DNA from: Piromyces finnis
Lineage: Eukaryota > Neocallimastigomycota > Neocallimastigomycetes > Neocallimastigales > Neocallimastigaceae
Length of the DNA: 57,863 nt
Assembly: GCA_002104945.1 (NCBI GenBank)
Contig: MCFH01000011.1
Coordinates: forward strand, 1,017,501 to 1,075,363
Reading direction: 5' to 3'
Position numbers and translations under genes: made by a program. Position 1 is the first letter of the stretch. The number at the start of each line of letters is the position of its first letter. The notes below the pieces were generated by a model, which saw nothing but the letters and a program-made list of their open reading frames with translations, made no database searches and was not told the DNA's origin. Below, piece by piece: positions 11,500 to 21,331 of this stretch.

Positions 11500-12527
11500 T
11501 GTAAAAGTTTTACTAAACTTATAATTTAATATTAAAATATTAAATTAAATAAAAGATTAAAGATAACTTGGTTAGAAAAAATATTTTATTAAAATAATCT
11601 TAATTGTTTTATAAATGAATAATTAAATTATGTATTATAGTTAAAATAACTTCTTTTTATTTTATTTAAAGAATATATATAATAATGAGATTATTTAATA
11701 GTAATACTTATTAAGTATTAATAAGATAATAATCTTTACAAAGATTTAATTCATAAAACTATTCTAAACTATTTATACTATTTGTAATTTTACATTTAAT
11801 AATAAAATAACTTTTTAATACATGATTATTTTTATAATATATTTTATAATACTAAGGCTAAACTTAAGACTTATTACTAATTATTAAAAATAACTATTGT
11901 TTATATATTCATAATATTAATTATTTCTTAATTATAATATAATTCATTGAATATAATATTAATAATTATAATCTTTTAATTCAAAGATTATAAGTTATGT
12001 TATTGAAATAATTATTATAAAATAAAGTTAATTAATTCCGGAAAATAATTTTAATTTAATTAAAACAATAATTTATATCCTTTTGGGTGAATGATTTATG
12101 TTCAATACATCAGGGGTGATCATTCTCTGAATAAACAATTAATCATTACTAACAAAATATCTTTAAATTGGAATATCTCGTGAACCAGCAGAGATATCGA
12201 CCTGATTTTAAGATATGTTGTTTATCTCAAGCGTGGCTTTCTAATGAACCCACAATCTCCCAAAACACAATTATCCAAAATCGCCATTCGTTAAGGAGAT
12301 ACGCGTGTTTTTCCTTATTTAATTTTGACGATAAGGGTTAAAGTTATTTGTTATAAAAATATTAAGGGTTAAGGTCATATCTTAACCTTTTATAAATTTT
12401 TTAAATATTTCTTAATATAATTTTATAATTTATTTGAAAATAAAATATTATTGATTTTGAAATTTTATAAGTAATTTCACAATTTCAAGTGATCTTGAAA
12501 TTGCAGATTCCACTAGTATTCGTGACA
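11500..12527 (-). mobile_element. Solo LTR of family E5
   Basis: On the minus strand it runs TGTCACGAATACTAGTG to AAAACTTTTACA, with perfect 5-bp target duplications GTAGT (11495-11499 and 12528-12532). It carries the family TATAAATA box and GTAAAGATTAT self-priming motif on the minus strand. It is an inverted near-copy of 1-938. Confidence 0.93.
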
Positions 12528-12534
12528 GTAGTTA

Positions 12535-13531
12535 TGTTAAGTTTTTGGATTTGGTTATGCGGCCAGGTCAGAATGTTATCAATTATATAGTAAATATGTT
12601 TTTTAAGAAATTAAATTTAAATATAAAATAACCCTTTAAACTTCCAAATGAAAAATTAATATTTATTCTTTAGAATAACTTTTTTATAAAATTTTATTTA
12701 TTTATTAATAATAATATAAATGATAATATATTTAATAACTATATAATTAAGATTATAACTATAATCTTTACAAAGAATTAAAATCGAATTCAATTCATTC
12801 TATTTTATATTCTTTGTTCAGATTATTAAATTGATAAAAATAAAGTATTACATGTAATATATTAATAACATAATAAGATTGTTTGTTTATTTGTTTGTTT
12901 GTTTTGTCATGACATAAAATAAAATAAACATATGATTAATCATTTAAACACTTGATCCATTAACCTATTTTATAATAATTAAAATTATTTAATTTATAAA
13001 TGTTAACTGTTACACCTAAATGGTTTAGTTCTATTTTTAGTAACAGTCACTATCATTAATTAAATTAATATAATTAAAATTTCTATTGATATCTTTTTAA
13101 TTTTCGTCAAGTCATAAGAAATGTCTATGATCCATACTTGATATCATATTAATTTTAATTTACTTATTAAAATCTTCAAATGACCATATCTTTCTTAAAT
13201 GACCAGTTAGAAGGACCGCGATTGTACCAAAATGTAGCTTTTCCCTTAAGCTTCCTAATAAACTTAGTTTCACAGCCGTAGTACTTACAGCCGTAGCACT
13301 CGTTTTTGGCGAGTTATGCGTAGTTTCGTATTTGTTTATTTTTGGCTAAGGGTTATAGTGTATTGATATTAAATTTTTGAAATCATAACCCTTTCACTGA
13401 ATCAAAATTTAAAAGGTGACTTTTAAAGGTGTTTTAAAATAATTATTGGGATCATTTAATTCTAATTATTATGTTTAATTGATTATATATATATATCTGA
13501 ATTTGTTTTAAATTCAGTTAATATCTTCACA
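12535..13531 (-). mobile_element. Solo LTR of family N
   Basis: Termini are TGTTAAG and CTTCACA on the plus strand, with 5-bp target duplications AGTTA (12530-12534 and 13532-13536). Other copies are at 39918-40730 and 49010-50141. The minus strand is taken as sense because it has TATAAAA followed 38 nt later by GTAAAGATTAT, as in family E5. No autonomous N element is present in the window. Confidence 0.9.
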
Positions 13532-14097
13532 AGTTAAGTGTAAAATATTATATTAATAGAATAATGTATTTAATACGTATTTAAAATAATGTATAATGTA
13601 TTAAATTAATGTACCGTAAATTTCCATAAAATTCATATCACAATACATTAACATAAATTTATGTAAATTTTATTTTTTAATTACAAAAATTTATATCACA
13701 ATACATTAACATAAATTTATGTAAAATTTAATTTTATGATAAGATAAAGTTTTTGATGATAAAATAAAATTTTAAATTAAATGAATTTTAACCAATAAAT
13801 ATTTTAGATAATAAAAAATTTTTTTTATAAACTAAGTCTCAAAATTAGAAATAAATAAATTGAATATATGTTTGAAATGTAATCAACCATATAGTAAATA
13901 AATCAAAACTTTATTTTAAGTTTAGAAAATTCTTTAGTAAATAAGTTGAATTTAAATAGTTTAATACAAATAATTTCTTTTAATAAATGTATAAATGTAA
14001 ACAGTGTAAAATTATAATATTAAAACATGTATATTAGAATTTATTCAATTTATTTAAAAAGTATAAATAAAGAGAATTTTTCAACTATTGAAACGAT

Positions 14098-14108
14098 AGT
14101 TGGAAAAT
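14098..14108 (+). promoter_or_regulatory. E2 self-priming motif in the LTR
   Basis: AGTTGGAAAAT is the exact reverse complement of the first 11 bases after the 5' LTR (20903-20913). It starts 36 nt after the start of the TATA box, near the expected mRNA 5' end, as in Tf1, where the mRNA 5' end folds back as primer. The 3' LTR keeps it at 26357-26367. Confidence 0.75.
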
Positions 14109-14199
14109 CGTATAGGTTAATTTTGTTTAGATAAATTAACATTAGTTTATAATTAGTTTATAGTTTAGATTAATAATTTTAGTTTTAAATAAATATAAA

Positions 14200-14252
14200 T
14201 TGATTACCTAGTGAGGGCTCTGGTGAAATATCCTTCACGGTAAAGTAATCAA
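14200..14252 (+). promoter_or_regulatory. Conserved two-stem hairpin in E2 leader (R/U5)
   Basis: TTGATTAC (14200-14207) pairs with GTAATCAA (14245-14252). Inside it GTGAGGG (14211-14217) pairs with CCTTCAC (14232-14238), with a 14-nt loop. The 3' LTR (26443-26495) and the solo LTR (2387-2439, minus) keep it. In the solo copy a base change in the outer stem becomes a G-U pair. It lies about 100 nt into the predicted transcript and is GC-rich against its surroundings. A packaging, dimerisation or translation role is possible. Confidence 0.55.
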
Positions 14253-14262
14253 CGGTTGTTTA

Positions 14263-14267
14263 GTTAG
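14263..14267. repeat. E3 target-site duplication, left copy
   Basis: GTTAG here and at 20789-20793, directly outside both E3 LTRs. Confidence 0.95.
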
Positions 14268-14706
14268 TGTAATGAATACTAGAAATAACTAAATTGTCTT
14301 AGTGGTTAGTAGCTAAGACTTTGAGTCTGAATGACACTAGTTCGAGACCTCATAGATACTATTTTAAAAAAATTATAATTTTATTTTATTTTATTTTATT
14401 TTTAAATTTTATTTTATATGAAGATTATTGATTGGTTAAGAATTTTAAGTTGAAAAAATTTTATAAATTAATTTAAAAAATTTTTAGTATAAATACGAGT
14501 GAATTTTCCCAAATATTTTAAAGAATCGAGATTTTATTAATAAATAATTATATTATTAAACACTAACTTATTAAGTTAAATTCTATGTGTTTTTAATGAT
14601 ATTTTTATAAATTAATAATTTACAGAATATTTTAAAGTGTTAATATTACTAAGTTATTTAGTAAATATTATAATTTGTTTTATTGTTAAAGACACATTTC
14701 TTTACA
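14268..14706 (+). mobile_element. E3 5' LTR
   Basis: TGTAATGAATACT to TTTCTTTACA. U3 contains a tRNA-Gln-like block (14295-14349). A TATAAATA box lies at 14488-14495 and the self-priming complement GAGATTTTAT at 14528-14537. Length equals the 3' LTR. Confidence 0.96.
14295..14349 (+). promoter_or_regulatory. tRNA-like (tRNA-Gln-UUG-like) block with A and B boxes in E3 U3
   Basis: TGTCTTAGTGGT (14295-14306) matches the Pol III A box at about 10 of 12 positions. AGTTCGAGACC (14339-14349) matches the B-box consensus GGTTCGANNCC except at its first base. Between them lies a loop CTTTGAG, as in a tRNA-Gln(UUG) anticodon loop. Acceptor and T stems do not pair well, so it is not a working tRNA. It may be tRNA-derived or a Pol III promoter captured by the LTR. 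The 3' LTR has it at 20377-20431. Confidence 0.5.
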
Positions 14707-14716
14707 ATAAAATCTC
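14707..14716 (+). promoter_or_regulatory. E3 self-type primer-binding site
   Basis: ATAAAATCTC directly after the LTR is the exact reverse complement of GAGATTTTAT in the LTR (14528-14537), which begins 40 nt after the start of the TATA box. It does not begin with TGG as a tRNA-primed site would. Confidence 0.68.
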
Positions 14717-15597
14717 CTTATAATATAAAAGCTTAATACCTTAGTGTTTAAGGAATTGTTATAGATAAAACTTTTAAGTTTTATTGTTGAAGCTTTTCTT
14801 TAAAGAAATATTTTTACTTAAAGTAGTAGAATTAGTACGCTTTAGAAGCGGTATATAATTCAAACTATAAAAAGTAAAAGATTAACGGGATCAAGTTTAA
14901 CCTGTACAATAATTGGGTTGGCAGGCTCTGAGCTATTCTACTTTGAATAAGGAAGTAGGAGAATCCGAGGTACACCACGTACAAGACGCTGTAATAAGCA
15001 AGCTGGCGTGAGATTTATAGTTGTATACTATCTTTTGCTGTTTGATTATAGACCGGAAAATAGCCGGAAATGCCTTACTTTAATAAAATAATATTTCTTA
15101 ATTAATACATTTTAAAATTAAGTTTTCTAATAAAACAATTTCTAATTTTTAATTATAATTATTAATTGTTAAGACAATTTATTAAAATTGTAATAATATA
15201 AAATAATATTCTTTATAACTCCTTTAGCGTGAGAAGTTAAACTCTTATACATAATACTTCTACGTTCGGATAAGGTTGATATAGGGAAAGAAAACCTGTA
15301 ATAATTTTTATTGCTAACAATAAGTTAGACACTAAAAAAAATTTTTACACCGTTCCTTTCTTTTATTAATTTAATTAATATTAACAATCGACTTTATACG
15401 TGTTATCGTGAAGAGCTACGAAGGACTTATTATAAAGAATAAAACAGGTTATATATTTGATGGTTTAACACTATATAATCTGGTTTGTATTATTATTTAA
15501 TAAAAAGATTTACTCAATTAATAAATATAATTAAATACTTTATTCTATTATTTTTACAAATTTATTAAAGCTTATTAAAGAAAACATCATAAGTACT
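14717..15597 (+). other. E3 5' leader
   Basis: Long untranslated leader. The part from about 14830 to 15330 is clearly richer in G+C than the surroundings and has several small hairpins (for example CTACTT with AAGTAG near 14938-14959). No long ORF is seen. It may hold packaging or translation signals. Confidence 0.5.
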
Positions 15598-18500
15598 ATG
15601 GAAGAGAACGAAAACAACCACATGGATAATAATAATATTTTCGAAAACGCAACTCTTAAGGATGGTTTTGCAGGGGATCGCAGGTATCTGAAGGGTTTCT
15701 TAGCTAAGGTGGAGCTAGTGTTTATGCTATATCCTGAACGGTATCAAGACGACGCAACCAAAATTCTCTATATAATATCAAGACTTTATGGGGACGCTAT
15801 GAACTGGGCTGCTACTCTTATAAACAACCATGATCCGTGTCTTAATAACTACCAAGCTTTTGTTGACAGATTTAAGGCTTTTTATGGTTATAACGATGCT
15901 ACCTATGTTGCAAATCAAATGCTTAGAACCTTAAAACAACGCCGATTAGGAGGAATTAGAGGCTATATCTTGGAATTTAACCGCTATGCTGATGAATCAA
16001 ACTGGAATGAACAAGCCAAAATGGATGCATTTATAGCTGGCCTTAATCAACAAGTTGCCGTTCGTATTTTGGAAATGTTTCCGGGTCCTAGGGATCTTCT
16101 TTCATTACAGACTATTGCTTCAAGAATCGATTCAAGATTATCTACACATCATACCTTTTTCCCTTCTGGTTCAAACAATGACCAAAACCGAAAGAAAAGA
16201 TCTTTTCATCACTCTTCAAAAATAACAAAGTCCATTACAAACAGGAATAACCATGGCCCTATCTCAAACGAAGAAAAGGAAAGAAGAAAGAAAGAAAATC
16301 TTTGTGTGTATTGTGGTGCTTCAAGTCATAAGCTTAATAATTGTCCAAAAAGAAAGAATAAAGATCGTGAAAATCCTTCACTAATATCTATTCCCACACT
16401 TATATCCGCTCCTAAAGAAGAAAACAAAACTCATAATAAAATGACAACTAAATTTAAACTTTCTTATGAACTAAATACGGATATTCTTATTGACTCAGGA
16501 TCCAAACTTAATTTAATTGATGTAGATTACTGTAACGATAATAACATTCCTTATCATGATGATGGTAACCTCCCAAATATCGTTGGTATCGGTGGTCGAC
16601 AATCTCTTTTTGGAATTACATCTCCTTTGAATCTTCGCTACAAAGATCATCTCTGTCGAACACAATTCTATGTAACTGATCTACCTTATTATCCTTGTAT
16701 TCTTGGAATAGACTGGCTTAAAGAACACAATCCTTCTATCGATTTCACAAAGAACAAAATTTCATTTGTATCCGATTACTGTTATAATCGTTGTATAACA
16801 CTCTCCAATAATGTCTCTGAATTTCCTGAAGAAAGATCTGCTTTTCCTGCAATGGAAGATCCTTCCTACGAACCTCCGCATGATTCATTCGCTTACCCTA
16901 TATTTGTCGATAAACAAAACATCCAATCTCAAAACGAAACTAATCGTACTTGTACTATTCTCTGTTCGGGTTCTTCAAAAAATATTAACAATTCTGTTTC
17001 TAAGAAGTCTTCTGTTAACTTTTCTACTTCGTCTCTCTCAAATCAAGAACCAACTTCTGTTTTGACTTCTTTTTCTGATTCTAATATTCATTCCAATTCT
17101 ATTCTCAAATCCGATTCAAACTCTAAATCAGAACCCAATTCTTCTATTATACTTCCGGATGTTCTCTCTGACTTTGCTGATGTCTTCAATGAATCTAATG
17201 CTGAAAAACTTCCTCCACACCGTCCATACGATTGTGAAATAAAACTCAAAGAAAATTCAAAACTGTTTTATGGACCGATTTATCCCTTAACAGAAACCGA
17301 ATCAATTGCTTTAGAAGAATATATAAAAGAAAATCTCAAGAAAGGATTTATTAGAAAATCAAAATCGCCTGCGGGAGCTCCTATTCTGTTTGTACCTAAG
17401 AAAAACGGTCAACTTCGTATGTGTGTTGACTATCGCCAATTAAACTCCATAACTATTCGTGATTCTTATCCCCTTCCTCTTATACAAGATATGCTTGAAC
17501 ATCTTGGAAAAGGGAAGATTTTCTCAAAATTGGATCTTCGTTCTGCCTATAACTTGGTCAGGATTAAAAGTGGTGATGAATATAAAACCGCTTTTACTTG
17601 CAAGTTAGGTCATTTTGAATACTGCGTGATGCCTTTTGGGTTGAAAAATGCACCTGCTGTTTTTCAACATTTCATTAATGATGTTCTTGAAGACGTTCTT
17701 GGTAAATTCGCTTTCTCTTACATAGATGATATTATTATTTTTTCCTCGGATTATAAATCTCATATTTCTCATGTCAAAACTGTTTTGAAACTCCTGAGGG
17801 ATACTGGGCTCTATGCTAAATTGGAAAAATGCGAGTTTTTTGTTTCTTTTATTGATTTCCTTGGTCATAGGATTTCTACTGATGGTATTCACATGGACCC
17901 AAATAAAGTTTCTTCTATTTTAAACTGGCCTACTCCATCTAATGTTAAAGAGGTTCAATCTTTTCTTGGTCTTGCGAACTACTACCGTCGATTTATTCCA
18001 AATTTTGCAAAGATCGCTCATCCTTTGCATAAACTTTTGAAGAAAAATGTTAAATTTGTATGGTCTAAAGAAGCTCAAGATGCTTTCGATTCACTCAAGT
18101 CCTTATTTGTTTCTGCTCCTGTTCTTATATTTCCTAATCGTGAACTTCCGTTCATAGTCGAAACTGATTCAAGTAACTTTGCCATTGGTGCTATTCTCTC
18201 GCAAGTCTCTCCAATTGATAATATGACACATCCAGTTGCTTTCTTTTCTCGCTCTCTTACTGGTCCTGAACGTAATTATCCAATATATGATAAAGAGCTC
18301 TTAGCTATCGTTGCTGCTCTTGAAACATGGCGTCATCTACTTAAAGGCTCTTCTTCTACTTTTAAGATTTACTCGGATCATCGAAATTTACTCTATCAAA
18401 AGAAACCTGAAAAAATGTCTCAACGTCTTGTTCGCTGGGCTTTGTTTCTCTCTGAATTTAACTTTGTTATTATTTATCGTTCTGGTTCTTCTAACGGTAA

Positions 18501-20037
18501 GCCTGATGCCCTATCTCGTCGTCCTGATTATGCTATCAATTCGAATTCCTCTTCTGATGTTCCTTTTAATGTTCTTCGCCCTGAAAACTTTTGTGCCATT
18601 GTGACTTCTGTTTCGTCCATTAGTGATTCTTTTCTTTCCGAATATATAAATGATGACTTTTACAATAAAACCTGTGAATATCTTGATTGTAGGAAACCTC
18701 CAATACCTCACCCTCAAATTGACAAATTTTCCTTAAGCAATAGTTTTCTCCTTTTTACTGACAGAATCTATGTTCCTCCTAATTGTCGTCTTTCAATTCT
18801 TAAACTCTGTCACGACTCTCCTTCAGCTGGTCATTTCGGAATAAAGAAAACATCTTCTCTTATTGCTAGAGACTTCTGGTGGCCTTCTATTTCTTCTGAT
18901 GTTAAAGACTACGTTCGTTCTTGTGAAGTTTGTTGTCGTTCAAAAACCTTTCGTCATAAACCTTATGGTCTTCTGAATCCTCTTGATATTGCTGAGCGTC
19001 CTTGGTCATCCATTTCAATGGATTTCATTACAGATTTGCCTTCATCTTCTGGTTTCACTTGCATTCTTGTTGTTGATCGTCTTACAAAAATGGTTCATCT
19101 CATTCCGTTCAAAAGTATTCCTTCCGCCGCCGAAACAGCCACAGCCTTTATTGATAATATTTTCCGTCTTCATGGCCTACCTGAATCTATTGTCTCGGAT
19201 AGAGGTTCTCAATTTACCTCTAAATTCTTCCAATCCATCTGTTCCTCCCTTGGCATTGAACTTAAGTTGTCTACTCCATTTCATCATCAATCAAACGGTC
19301 AGACGGAGAGGGTGAACTCCGTTATAGAACAATATTTAAGATGTTTCTCAAATTATAAAGGTTCAAATTGGAAAAGTTTTCTTAGTCTTGCAGAATTTAG
19401 TTATAACAACGTGGTTCAAGAATCATCCAAATTTTCTCCATTCTTTTTGAATTACGGCTTTCATCCAAAATATTCACCAGTTATTCCAGACCTATCTAAA
19501 GTCCCAAGAGCAGAAGAGTTTACAAGAGATTTTAAAACTTTAATTAATACCTTAAAAGAAAATTTAAAATCTGCCATGGAAACCCAGAAGAAGCATGCTG
19601 ACAAACGTAGAAAAGAAGCTCCGAATTTTAAAGTTGGTGACAAAGTTTGGCTGGATAGTTCTTTAATTATCCACAAAGGAAATAAAAAATTTAAGCCAAG
19701 AAAACTCGGCCCATACAAAATCTTGGAAAAAATATCAAATGTTACATTTAAATTAAGTCTCCCAAAATCTATTAAGATTCATCCAGTTATTCATGTATCC
19801 AATCTCGAGAAATATGTCGAAGATAAATTTGGAAGATCTCAACCACCACCGCCACCTATTACCGTTGACAATGAAGAAGAATACGAAGTTGAAGAAATTC
19901 TGGATAAAAGAAGACATTACGGAAAAATACAATACCTGATTAAATGGAAAGGGTATTCAATCAATGAAGCTTCGTGGGAGCCTGAAGAAAATCTAAATTG
20001 CAAGGGGCTACTTAAAAAATTTAATAGAAAGAAATAA
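15598..20037 (+). CDS. gag-pol: E3 Gag-Pol polyprotein with chromodomain
   Basis: An intact 1479-residue single frame. Order: Gag capsid domain (about 20-190); CCHC knuckle C236, C239, H244, C249; protease with D299-S-G; reverse transcriptase with Y708-I-D-D; RNase H with D857; integrase zinc finger H1072, H1079, C1109, C1112; integrase core D1142, D1201, E1237 (a D,D35E spacing); GPY/F-type region; and a C-terminal chromodomain (about 1429-1479, [11 protein letters not shown]...YLIKWKGY...WEPEENL). The chromodomain is expected to direct integration to marked chromatin. Gag and Pol share one ORF with no frameshift, as in Tf1. The ATG at 15598 is the first in frame and follows a stop-rich leader. 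Codon use is less AT-biased than the surroundings. All catalytic residues I could check are present. Confidence 0.97.
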   Translation: MEENENNHMDNNNIFENATLKDGFAGDRRYLKGFLAKVELVFMLYPERYQDDATKILYIISRLYGDAMNWAATLINNHDPCLNNYQAFVDRFKAFYGYNDATYVANQMLRTLKQRRLGGIRGYILEFNRYADESNWNEQAKMDAFIAGLNQQVAVRILEMFPGPRDLLSLQTIASRIDSRLSTHHTFFPSGSNNDQNRKKRSFHHSSKITKSITNRNNHGPISNEEKERRKKENLCVYCGASSHKLNNCPKRKNKDRENPSLISIPTLISAPKEENKTHNKMTTKFKLSYELNTDILIDSGSKLNLIDVDYCNDNNIPYHDDGNLPNIVGIGGRQSLFGITSPLNLRYKDHLCRTQFYVTDLPYYPCILGIDWLKEHNPSIDFTKNKISFVSDYCYNRCITLSNNVSEFPEERSAFPAMEDPSYEPPHDSFAYPIFVDKQNIQSQNETNRTCTILCSGSSKNINNSVSKKSSVNFSTSSLSNQEPTSVLTSFSDSNIHSNSILKSDSNSKSEPNSSIILPDVLSDFADVFNESNAEKLPPHRPYDCEIKLKENSKLFYGPIYPLTETESIALEEYIKENLKKGFIRKSKSPAGAPILFVPKKNGQLRMCVDYRQLNSITIRDSYPLPLIQDMLEHLGKGKIFSKLDLRSAYNLVRIKSGDEYKTAFTCKLGHFEYCVMPFGLKNAPAVFQHFINDVLEDVLGKFAFSYIDDIIIFSSDYKSHISHVKTVLKLLRDTGLYAKLEKCEFFVSFIDFLGHRISTDGIHMDPNKVSSILNWPTPSNVKEVQSFLGLANYYRRFIPNFAKIAHPLHKLLKKNVKFVWSKEAQDAFDSLKSLFVSAPVLIFPNRELPFIVETDSSNFAIGAILSQVSPIDNMTHPVAFFSRSLTGPERNYPIYDKELLAIVAALETWRHLLKGSSSTFKIYSDHRNLLYQKKPEKMSQRLVRWALFLSEFNFVIIYRSGSSNGKPDALSRRPDYAINSNSSSDVPFNVLRPENFCAIVTSVSSISDSFLSEYINDDFYNKTCEYLDCRKPPIPHPQIDKFSLSNSFLLFTDRIYVPPNCRLSILKLCHDSPSAGHFGIKKTSSLIARDFWWPSISSDVKDYVRSCEVCCRSKTFRHKPYGLLNPLDIAERPWSSISMDFITDLPSSSGFTCILVVDRLTKMVHLIPFKSIPSAAETATAFIDNIFRLHGLPESIVSDRGSQFTSKFFQSICSSLGIELKLSTPFHHQSNGQTERVNSVIEQYLRCFSNYKGSNWKSFLSLAEFSYNNVVQESSKFSPFFLNYGFHPKYSPVIPDLSKVPRAEEFTRDFKTLINTLKENLKSAMETQKKHADKRRKEAPNFKVGDKVWLDSSLIIHKGNKKFKPRKLGPYKILEKISNVTFKLSLPKSIKIHPVIHVSNLEKYVEDKFGRSQPPPPPITVDNEEEYEVEEILDKRRHYGKIQYLIKWKGYSINEASWEPEENLNCKGLLKKFNRKK

Positions 20038-20349
20038 AAAATAGTTAAAAAATTCAAATTATATTTATTATTAATATTAAAATCACAATTATTATTATTA
20101 TCAAAACTTATTAATATCATTATCAATATCAATTTTATTATTAAACAATTTATTAATATCAAATTTATCAATATTTTATTTTTAACTTTAGTAATATTAA
20201 AAAAAAAAAAAAATGTATTTTATTATATTAAATGTATTTTTATAATTAAGAAAATTCACTCCTTAGTTTAGTTTATTAAAAAAGAAAAACATATATTTAA
20301 ATATTAAAATTCTAGATTCGTCTGGTATCCGAATCCTGGAGGAGGACCA
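20038..20349 (+). other. E3 3' non-coding region and polypurine tract
   Basis: AT-rich tail of the element. The purine tract GGAGGAGGA (20338-20346) lies three bases before the 3' LTR and would prime plus-strand synthesis. Confidence 0.75.
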
Positions 20350-20788
20350 TGTAATGAATACTAGAAATAACTAAATTGTCTTAGTGGTTAGTAGCTAAGA
20401 CTTTGAGTCTGAATGACACTAGTTCGAGACCTCATAGATACTATTTTAAAAAAATTATAATTTTATTTTATTTTATTTTATTTTTAAATTTTATTTTATA
20501 TGAAGATTATTGATTGGTTAAGAATTTTAAGTTGAAAAAATTTTATAAATTAATTTAAAAAATTTTTAGTATAAATACGAGTGAATTTTCCCAAATATTT
20601 TAAAGAATCGAGATTTTATTAATAAATAATTATATTATTAAACACTAACTTATTAAGTTAAATTCTATGTGTTTTTAATGATATTTTTATAAATTAATAA
20701 TTTACAGAATATTTTAAAGTGTTAATATTACTAAGTTATTTAGTAAATATTATAATTTGTTTTATTGTTAAAGACACATTTCTTTACA
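20350..20788 (+). mobile_element. E3 3' LTR
   Basis: Same length (439 bp) and, by eye, same sequence as 14268-14706. Followed by the GTTAG duplication at 20789-20793. Confidence 0.96.
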
Positions 20789-20793
20789 GTTAG

Positions 20794-20902
20794 TATAGTT
20801 TTAAAAATAAATAAATAAATAAATAAAAATTATTATTAAAAATAATTAGTTTAATTGTTAGTTTAGTGTTGTATACAAACCTGAACTTTAGAATATTTTA
20901 CA
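20794..20902 (+). mobile_element. E2 5' LTR, second part
   Basis: Resumes the E2 LTR after E3 and ends GTATACAAACCTGAAC...GAATATTTTACA like the 3' LTR end at 26621. Confidence 0.92.
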
Positions 20903-20913
20903 ATTTTCCAACT
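20903..20913 (+). promoter_or_regulatory. E2 self-type primer-binding site
   Basis: ATTTTCCAACT abuts the LTR and is an exact 11-base reverse complement of AGTTGGAAAAT inside the LTR. It does not begin with TGG, so a tRNA primer is unlikely. Confidence 0.75.
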
Positions 20914-21331
20914 TGATAGTATAAAAGTTCACCTTTGTATACATAGTGATAATTGAAAAAAAAAATTAATAATTAATTATAGTGAGAATTTAATAATAGA
21001 TTAAATTCGGGGATTATATAAAAAATATTAATAATAAAAAAAAAAAAAAAAAAAAAAAAATTTTTTTTGTTAGAAATTAATTTTAGTTAATTTCGGGGTA
21101 TTTTAAAATTATTTGGTATAGAATAATTTGTTGTTAAAATAGTTTAATAGTTAATAATTAATAAATAGTAATAATATAAAAATACTAGTTTAGTTAATAA
21201 TATATAATACATTATTTGGTTTTAGTTATTAATAAGAAAGTTTAAAATAAGTATAGAAAATAAAGTTGAGCAAATTAAATAATTGGGATATTAAATATTG
21301 GTTGACTATTTGTTGTTTATTAAGTAGTAAT
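20914..21331 (+). other. E2 leader with A25T8 tract
   Basis: Non-coding leader. An uninterrupted run of 25 A (21036-21060) is followed by 8 T. Similar long A tracts occur in the leaders of E4 and E5. Confidence 0.6.

Larger units (their letters stand above)
13539..14267 (+). mobile_element. E2 5' LTR, first part
   Basis: Starts TGTAAAATATT. Contains a duplicated U3 segment (about 13632-13670 and 13690-13728), the TATAAATA box (14062-14069), the self-priming complement AGTTGGAAAAT (14098-14108) and a strong leader hairpin (14200-14252). It is interrupted by E3 at 14267 and resumes at 20794. Confidence 0.92.
14268..20788 (+). mobile_element. E3: complete chromovirus (Ty3/Gypsy, Tf1/sushi-like), nested in E2
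   Basis: A 6521-bp element with two 439-bp LTRs that look identical by eye, a self-type primer site, an 891-nt leader, one intact 1479-codon gag-pol ORF, a GGAGGAGGA purine tract (20338-20346) and a GTTAG duplication on both sides. It sits inside the 5' LTR of E2, so it is younger than E2. Intact coding capacity and matching LTRs suggest recent and possibly continuing activity. Confidence 0.97.

Noticed and set aside
14938-14970. GGAGAATCC in the E3 leader as a tRNA primer site like that of E1 and E4
   Set aside because: It lies more than 200 nt inside the leader and lacks the TGG start; the LTR-adjacent self-complement is the better primer site.
21266-21331. Upstream TTG-initiated extension of the E2 frame
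   Set aside because: The extension has no Gag-like features and nuclear fungal genes rarely start with TTG; the ATG at 21332 is directly followed by conserved Gag sequence.
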